Source: Dioscorea cayenensis subsp. rotundata
Taxonomy: Eukaryota > Streptophyta > Magnoliopsida > Dioscoreales > Dioscoreaceae
Assembly: GCF_009730915.1 (NCBI RefSeq)
Contig: NC_052475.1
Span: forward strand, 27,837,016-27,901,015
Length of the DNA stretch: 64,000 nt
Direction: 5' to 3'
In this document: piece by piece, positions 56,401 to 64,000 of the stretch
Layout: every line of letters starts with the position of its first letter
How positions within the stretch are numbered: the first letter of the stretch is position 1
Position numbers and translations under genes: made by a program
Notes under the pieces: model-generated
Database searches by the model: none
What the model saw: only the letters and a program-made list of their open reading frames with translations
Told to the model about the DNA's origin: nothing

Positions 56401-59400
56401 GCATATCGCATCATTGCTGGTATTAGTTTCCTAGGATTGAGCTTTCTTGAAGACATCCATGATTCAACAGTCTCATAAGCATCAAGCATAACAAGATCAG
56501 GTGCAAATTTGTACTGCAAATAAAAGAACAAGGTCAATAATACTGGGTGCAAGCCACAAGGGCTAGAGCGTAAGAGTATTAAAAGTTTTGACACAACAGA
56601 CTACGACGCAACAAACACCAGAAATTTTCATTCTGTAGTACTCTGGCATATTTAAAAAAAGGGCCCTGTATAACTCGAGGCAAAATTACCTGAAGATCTA
56701 TAGGTACATTAGGTCTTTGAAGCACCTCCAAAGCTTTTTTTGTTTCTCCTTGCTAAAATAATTACAAGAAGTATTAATCCGGTCTGAAAATAGCCAAATA
56801 TACAATTCATATAAACATTAAAACGTTGAAATGATAATTAGCTTTTGTGCTGAAGTTCTACACCCAGTGACAATGTGTCAGTGCTTATCATTAATTATCT
56901 CCCCTGATAATGAAGAGGAATAGTATAAGTTGTTTTACCAGCTCAAGTCATTTAGACATGGATTCCACAGTAACCATACCATTACTATAATTAAAAAAAA
57001 TTTATAAAAAAAAAATTGCTACTTGTCATTAGCTTCAATGAAATAAGCAACCCGTAATTTTCTTGAGAATACAAGTCTCCTGTAATTTATGGTAGGTGGG
57101 GAACAACTGTGTCCTATCTACCTAATATGACCTACACATCCTGAATGGATAAGTGCATGGGCCTCTTGATTGGTCAAATGATTTTGTATTAGAAAGTTAA
57201 AAGTTCAATGCAAATCAGAGGCCCTCATTTGCTTAAAATATGCAGGGAACATTCTGACCTGAATGTAATGATGAACCACAGTTTCATAATGTTCTTTTAG
57301 ACCAGCAAAGTAGACTAGCTCATCAACTCGGCCATAACTGCAAATGATAGCCAGTGTTAAACTATTAGAATGATGACTTCAAATTAAAGTAATATTCAAA
57401 CAGCCACTGTTTCACAAAATCTTGTAATAAATAATAACTGAATCAAACTATGATTTCTAATCATCAACTCTACATCCAGGAATGTGCAAGACAGATTACT
57501 GATCCATGTTTTCGTTAACTCAACATGTCCAAGTAGCTTAATCTGTGCAACCATAAGTCAAAATTTTTTTAACAAAGGGTTATTTGCCAAAAAAAAGAAA
57601 ACTTCTCAAATCTTACCCTATCCTATGAACACTACAAAAAGAATTTGAAAGTACACTCAGAATTCTTCTAAAACTCAATGGAGTTAGTCTACAAGTAATG
57701 CATGATAAAATAATGCTCTGAGTAATTCACAAAAACATTTTGCCATGCAATGTTATATAATCCTAAGGCCTGTTTAGTATGGAACAAATTAAAATATAAT
57801 GTGAAGTGCATTTCATATAAGTCATTATAATGTATTTTCACTTACAACAGAACTTGTTTGGTATGATATAACTAGATTTACAATAAGTCCTTTTTTTTTG
57901 TGTTATATATGATGCAAGCAATATGTTGCAAGGGGAAATCCAATGCTTGGCTTCTTACACATTGAGCATTGTAATCGCCCATGCAAGTAAAGGTAAGGTT
58001 ACCCCTACCTTTGTTTGTTGTGTTTTAAAGGCCAACAACTTAAAGCCCTTTGATTTAGCATACAATCCTCATCCATCTCATATTTGAAGAGAGCATGAAA
58101 CAAGTATTCTTCAGTGGATTTACAAACCATACTTCAACTATTTGAAATTAAAAGAGGATTAAAGAGATTAATGAAATCAAACAATACCCTACACTCAACT
58201 GATTAAAACAACTAATTTAGAAACCAATATGAAACTGGAACGCTGTAAAAGATTGGTGAAAGTGAATTATCAATAAAATCGCACACCTTTCAAGTAATCT
58301 CATAGTTGTTGTCTCATCCAGTACATCTTTGCTATCACTCAAGAAAGCCCGAAATTCTTTGATGATAGACTCATACTCAGAAGTGCCATCTGGTCTCTCA
58401 CTGCCACCTATGCTGGAATTGTCTTCCAACAACAATCGATTGACCTACAAATTAAATGTATAATTTCATGATAATTCCATCAATTAAAACTTGAGCTGAT
58501 TGCTTAATTAGTAAAGGTACCACCAACAAATTTCATGCATTATTCAATGAAATAACAAGTTCAAATACAACATCATCTGATCAAGTATGTATCCTCAAAT
58601 TCTATTGATTCTGCAATTGTGCTAAAAACATCTGCACCTAGACATCAGATCACGACATTCAATGGGAGAAATCATCCGTCTGAAAATACTGAAATACTAA
58701 GAGTGCAAATAAATTATTAGTAACTACCAACCAGTTGTCTCAAAACAAGTGGCAGCAGATAATGGCTATTGAACCAAGCAGGATAGAAACTTAAAAAAAT
58801 CAATAAACAACAAATAATGACCATGAGCAATTAAATCAAAAGAAGAAAACAGCTATGACATAGCAAATGTATCAATTTTAGTTGCATGAACAGCCTTGAC
58901 CAAAATAGTTCTCTCAAGATGTCATCAAATGGGCAATAATTTTCACTAAGGCCAAGTAAATAAGCAATCACCATCCCCAGATAAATAGGTAAATGCCTTC
59001 CTGACAAGTGCTACAAATGCACTTAGACTGACCATTCAACACCTAATTTATGAAATTCACTACGAGTTATTCTATCATGTACCACAGCCAAACAATCACC
59101 ACAGGAAGCACTTCCAAATCCTCCACATGAGCTTCCAAGTTCCAGCCATTTCTCATCCCACAAAAGTATTATTAACAACTATACAGCATTCCTCCAAATG
59201 TTTTTAGAATGGTAAATGTTTCAAAAACTAGACAAACTAATACTTAATCCCCACAAGACCAAAAAATATTTGAAGAACTACAACACTTAGCTTCAGAGTC
59301 ATATATTCAATTATATTGACCAACCAAGACAGTAATAAACAAATCCTCAGTAACATGCTTCCTTACATGGCAAACCATTCTTAAGGTTACTTTCGTAAAT

Positions 59401-62400
59401 GTAAATTGTGAGGCTATATTTTGAAACCGTATGATAGCCAAAATTAGAATAACATGTTTGTGTTTTACATTTCACATCTTCCACGCGTTACATCTGATAA
59501 ACTTGATTTGAAATTTAACCTGACATTAAGTTTCATGAGAACTACAAAACATTAAGCACTAGTCAAAAATAAAAACCTTGTCCAAGTACAGCTCGGTGGC
59601 CCATGTGGAGATCATTGTTATTTGGCATTTATCTTCACTTGTAAGGTTATCAAGCTTCCTTAATAAGAAAGTCCTTAAAGCATCCTGCATAGAACAGAAA
59701 GCAACAGCCAATTTAATATACTTAACAAAAGCACAAAACAAATATACATATCAATTTAAATATTTAATGGATGGATATGAATAATTAGAATGGATGAAGC
59801 AAAATGGTACACACAGCCCAGGAAGTTTATTTACAGAACAAGACAAAAATAAAACTAAGCCAAAACAAAACTATCAAATTTCAATCCCAACAATAGAAAA
59901 AATTCAGTTATGTCTAATTCACTATGATATACCCCAGTAATTGAGTTCTGACCCACAATTTCGGAAGCAGAACATAAGCTAATTTAGATCAACTATTTAA
60001 GATATTTTCCTTGTATTACAAGCATGTACAAAAATAAACTTTTCAATTCTGAAGCATTACTTATTTCACGTGGGCCTGGATATTCCTCGTATCATGTGCA
60101 GGTAATATAAACCTCATCACCAAGAAGAAAACTCAAGATTGAAATTTGAGCCAAACATAAACCAAAGTAAGTTGGTAGAGTAATAATTGAAATATGCAGT
60201 TAAATACATCCAAACATCAGGATACAGGTATGGCTCAAATATCAATATTAAAGTAAATTGAACAGATGCTCACTAAAAGCATAAAAAAATTGATAATTGT
60301 CAAGTCAGAAGAGCAATTTTGTAATAGTCAAAGTAACAGTAATTTTCCTAGCCAGCACAGATGGACAAATAGGGTATTAGATACTACAAGCATATCCTTG
60401 CAAAAAATATCCTCAAGGAACCAAATTTAATTATGTAAGTTAGAAGTCACCAGTGAGAGCATAACCAAGCAAAGCTTGAAAATTCCATATCCATGAAATT
60501 ACATTACATATTTACAGATGGACAAAGCCATATATTCATAACAAATTATAATTGTTTCATTAACCTCCACTTAAGTATAATGAGTTCCTATATCCTTTCC
60601 TGGATTAAATAAGAAAACTACCGAAAAATACATTATTAAATAGTAGAGTCATTCTCATGAATCATGAAGTTTATTTCAAACAACTACATAAATATAGAAA
60701 AATTGTACCAAGTCCCACAAGTATGGTATTCTCTCAATGCAGATTTTCTTCCCAAGACAGCAATCATATAAATTCAGAAAAAATTGCGCATAAATTCTTA
60801 ACTATGTAAACAATAATATAAATTGATCTCAAAAAAACCTTCTTTGATGACCAACGAATCATTTTCATATATCTATTATTTTCTTATGATTGAAATTTGA
60901 TGAAACACATAAGATTCAGCCATTTAATATGAAAGTGGTAAGCGCAATTGAATACCTGCTCACCTATGGCAATAAATTTCAAGCTGATCTCCTCAAATGA
61001 TAAGATATAGTTCACCTACAAGAAATATCAGTTTATATAAAATGATCATCTCAAACGAAAGGACAACATTATACTCATGTTCACAGAACATACATGTGAC
61101 AATATTGAAACCTAATGATGCTCCATATAGGTCAGATCGAAGATTTTCTGGCACTCTACTCCAAAGAATCAAAAGTAATAAAGTAAAGCCTAATCACAAA
61201 TAAAAGTTTTTGTGGTGAGGAATTGCCTCTGAACAAAATAAAAAAGGTTGGTATTATTAGAGTAACTACAGCCACACATCAATTAGATTAGTAGACATGA
61301 ATATTAATATTGTTTTGATCTCTCATCACATTAACTTAAGCTCTTGGGCTGAATGAAGCACAGATAATAGGTGCTTGGCTTGTGTTAACCAGGTATTATA
61401 AAACCTCCAAGAAAACCATTCAAGTACAAAATGCCATATTACATGAGAAAATGCCACTCGACTAGAATGTTAATATGTACAATCTTAATAACTTTAGTGT
61501 ATCATATTTTGCTCACTCACGAAAATAGCATATCCAATTCACAAATATGGAAAGTGAACAGGCACTTTCTTCTTTCTTCCTTATTCTTTATGCTATGATC
61601 TATCAAAAACTACGAAGATTATGGAAAGGAGTATTATTGGTTTATTTCATTGCTAACATTTCTATCTCTGTCTGAGTAAAAAAATATATAAAGTATAGTA
61701 TCCAGTGTATTCATACACAAAATATTAGAGTTGTTCCATTGATTGCCCAGGAGTTGATTACTTCGCCTGGTTTAACCCAAAAGCTTAATCATATAGGATA
61801 AGAGACACAGGATTGCATACTCGTATCCATTTGTACTAACTTAATTAATGTGGTACTATTAGTTACTCTAATACACCCTTGGTACACACTAGTTTATTTT
61901 AGTTAGTTATGTTGCTAATAAACCAATTAACCAACTTTTGATACCACATTAGATACAAAACAAACACATATTAGCTAGACCCAGTTCAACTCAAATCTTA
62001 AGCTGATAGGATGATGTTGAAACATTAGTTACTCTAATGATATGCACCCATTACATAATATTCCAAAAAGTTTACAATTTTCAAAAATGATAATGGTTGA
62101 GTTGCAATCCCACTATATGCTCATGGAAGGTAAGCATTCACCTCACAAATGAAAATGTGGGAAACAATAATGGGATAAGAAACACCTTACTTTCATAAGG
62201 AAATCGCCAAATAAAAGCAGCCTCTCAAAAAAGATGAAAATGATATCTAGTAAAAACAGAAACAAAATATATCTTAAAAGTGGTCTTCTTAGCATCAAGT
62301 GTAGAACTAAAGCTAAGCAAGGAAATCACCTCAGGTACCACATAAGATACCAAAAATATAATAGTATTGCTACTTCATCAAAATGTTATTAATTCAACCA

Positions 62401-63970
62401 ATCAATCACAAACATAGCATGTTAAAAGTGCTTAATATGACTTAGAAAGATTCATAAAGATTCTAATTGATTGCAGCTAGAATAAAATAAAAGGAATGAG
62501 TTGCTACCTTTGCATAGAATGAGGCTGCTCTGTAAAAATCCTTGGTGGAAAAAGCAGCATCGGCCTGCATTGAACTTCTTTTGTTATTCACTACTGAAAT
62601 GCATTGCTAAATCAGGAAATATAAGCCATCAGGTCATTGGTTATTGAAAGATAAGAGATAATGAATCAATTTCTAAGGCGCCCACATAATATAAATCTGC
62701 AAAAATATTACAAATAGAGACGTATGACATGTATGCATTAGCATTACCTGCACCAGGTATACTTGATCTCTCTGATATGGATTGCGACAATGAGCTAAAG
62801 AAGTTGCATATTCCTTCATGTCAAGATACACTTGCCACATATCTCGGCCTTCATCATGAACAGATACCTAAAGTATGGCTACTATCAGAAAATTATGAAA
62901 ATCTTCAGAGATAGAACATTCGGGCCAAGTGATCAAGTGCAATCTGAAGTACACTTATATTGAACAAACCTGAAATATAGAACTTTCATCATAAGCATAG
63001 AATAATCCAGCAGTAGCATCACTGCACAATCCAATAATGCCTTTTGAAATCGATTCTGGTGCATGATCAAATTTCAATTCCTCCACAATCGTTTGACTAA
63101 TACGATTGACAACCTGCACAATAGAAGCATACAACACCTATTACGATGCTACAAATGTTTCTTCTTGCTCAAATCCTGGATAGAATTCCATACAATATTG
63201 AAGCTTAATTTGAAAAAATATTTACTATTGGAATTTGTATCCATTTTTATTAAATTAATTTTATCACTGTAAAACTGGATTTGCTTGCACAAAACTATCA
63301 TAATTAAGAATCTGAATAAGATCCTTGTTTATTATTTTTGGCTATTGTGAGCAAACAGGATAAATACAATATATTTAAAGAAACAATTTAAGGATGAAAT
63401 AGTTGAAGGACACATAGTTGGGTGAAGTAAAAAACACAACCATCTCACAACCACCTAGCAAGTGAGTGCTAGAGCTAGCCAAGTAGTGGGTATCATATTG
63501 TCTGACTTGAAGAAATCCTCATATTGCCTCACAAACACAGCAGTCTCGCTGTTGGATGTTAAATGTTATAAGATATGAAAAATAACCGTGCATATAAAAT
63601 CATACCTTTACTTTGTCGCCGATCAGAAGCAAAAAATGAAACTCAGACACTGCAAGAGACCGTGGTATAATAGTTTCAGCAGTATCACTCAATTTTGAGT
63701 AGTTCAAAAGGCCTTTGTTTTCCACAAAATTTTCATCTCCACTAGTTGAGCTACAAAAGATATTTATAGTTAGTATATCGACATTACTTATAATCTCAGC
63801 ATTAAAAAGATTCTAGGGGAGTGTGCACGTGAATTTTCGTCAATTCTGACCATATGACCAAACACTACCTATGTTGGGCTCCAAAGTTGAGATCACCATG
63901 ATAAATTCCAGCTCCAGAAAGCCAAGCAAAATGTTTGGCTCTTCTTTGATTGATAAAAAAATGTAGTTCA
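50468..63970 (-). CDS. VPS18: VPS18, HOPS/CORVET tethering subunit, C-terminal 764 codons (partial)
   Basis: Core subunit shared by HOPS and CORVET, tethering membranes for vacuolar and endosomal fusion. Eighteen exons join in phase: 63970-63869, 63750-63606, 63113-62970, 62867-62748, 62564-62508, 61015-60956, 59684-59577, 58444-58287, 57337-57259, 56752-56690, 56513-56383, 55411-55306, 54300-54112, 53058-52831, 52025-51870, 51738-51580, 51294-51178, 50638-50468. The first segment (RAKHFAWLSGAGIYHGDLNF) is in the N-terminal beta-propeller. Alpha-solenoid clathrin-type repeats follow (FYDPKYALRLCLKSKRM; HIYSMMSMHEEAVALALQVD; PELAMAEADKVEDDEDLR), then a short coiled coil (SSLEDYNKQIEQLKQEMNDA). 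The C-terminal RING reads CGVC, CGHAFHADC, then CPFC after about 75 residues. About 225 N-terminal residues lie beyond the right edge, judging from the Arabidopsis protein of about 988. Introns are long and AT-rich. Confidence 0.93.
55255..55274. repeat. (AT)n microsatellite in a VPS18 intron
   Basis: An uninterrupted AT run in the intron between the exons ending at 55306 and starting at 54300. Direct observation. Confidence 0.85.
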
Positions 63971-64000
63971 CTGCAGATAAACCAAGATATGCAAATACAC

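Noticed and set aside
57772-57870. MITE signature GGCCTGTTTAGTATGG in a VPS18 intron
   Set aside because: A single terminus-like word without an inverted partner; too weak.

Overview
The window is nuclear DNA of a flowering plant. Genes are split into many short exons with GT-AG borders, introns and spacers are very AT-rich, and the non-coding DNA carries LTR, SINE, LINE and hAT/Harbinger-type elements. Several first exons and one intronless gene are GC-rich against this background (for example 7797-8355 and 17180-18295), which leans towards a monocot; I cannot name the species. Exon borders were worked out by hand from splice sites, reading phase and remembered family sequences.

Layout, left to right. 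(1) 665-5321, minus: first 464 codons of an importin-13/transportin-3-type receptor, running off the left edge. (2) 5980-6540: a decayed copy of the promoter and first exon of the next gene, interrupted by a solo LTR. (3) 7797-12817, plus: an ENT1-type equilibrative nucleoside transporter whose 3.7-kb intron holds a tandem duplication, a SINE and a dead LINE. (4) 13499-16936, minus, and 17180-18295, plus: a divergent pair, a C-type lectin receptor-like kinase with a degenerate DFG motif and an organellar PORR-domain (WTF9-like) RNA-binding protein, about 243 bp apart. (5) 18747-23529, minus: an HCF173-like plastid protein, an atypical SDR with a CIA30 domain inserted in it. (6) 24916-28794, minus: a membrane RING E3 ligase of the APD family, with one GC-AG intron. 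(7) 31465-34371, minus: a small methyltransferase-like protein, between two non-autonomous hAT-like elements. (8) 36962-39595, plus: the membrane-proximal and kinase part of an S-domain-type receptor kinase with no recognisable ectodomain. (9) 41369-43024, plus: an R2R3-MYB resembling the MYB41/MYB102 group. (10) 44449-46955, minus: a VAP4-type MSP-domain protein. (11) 47.2-48.9 kb: two terminal-inverted-repeat elements and a 50-bp tandem repeat. (12) 50468-63970, minus: the C-terminal 764 codons of VPS18, a HOPS/CORVET subunit, running off the right edge.

These are mostly conserved, functionally unrelated housekeeping or signalling genes, as expected for a plant chromosome arm. I see no operon-like or clustered system. 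The more interesting signals are the nested decay events (a transposon inside a duplicated fragment, a SINE inside a tandem copy), the hAT pair with readable target-site duplications, the divergent promoter, the kinase lacking its ectodomain, and an inverted pair of LTR-like repeats rich in CTGTAGCA motifs.
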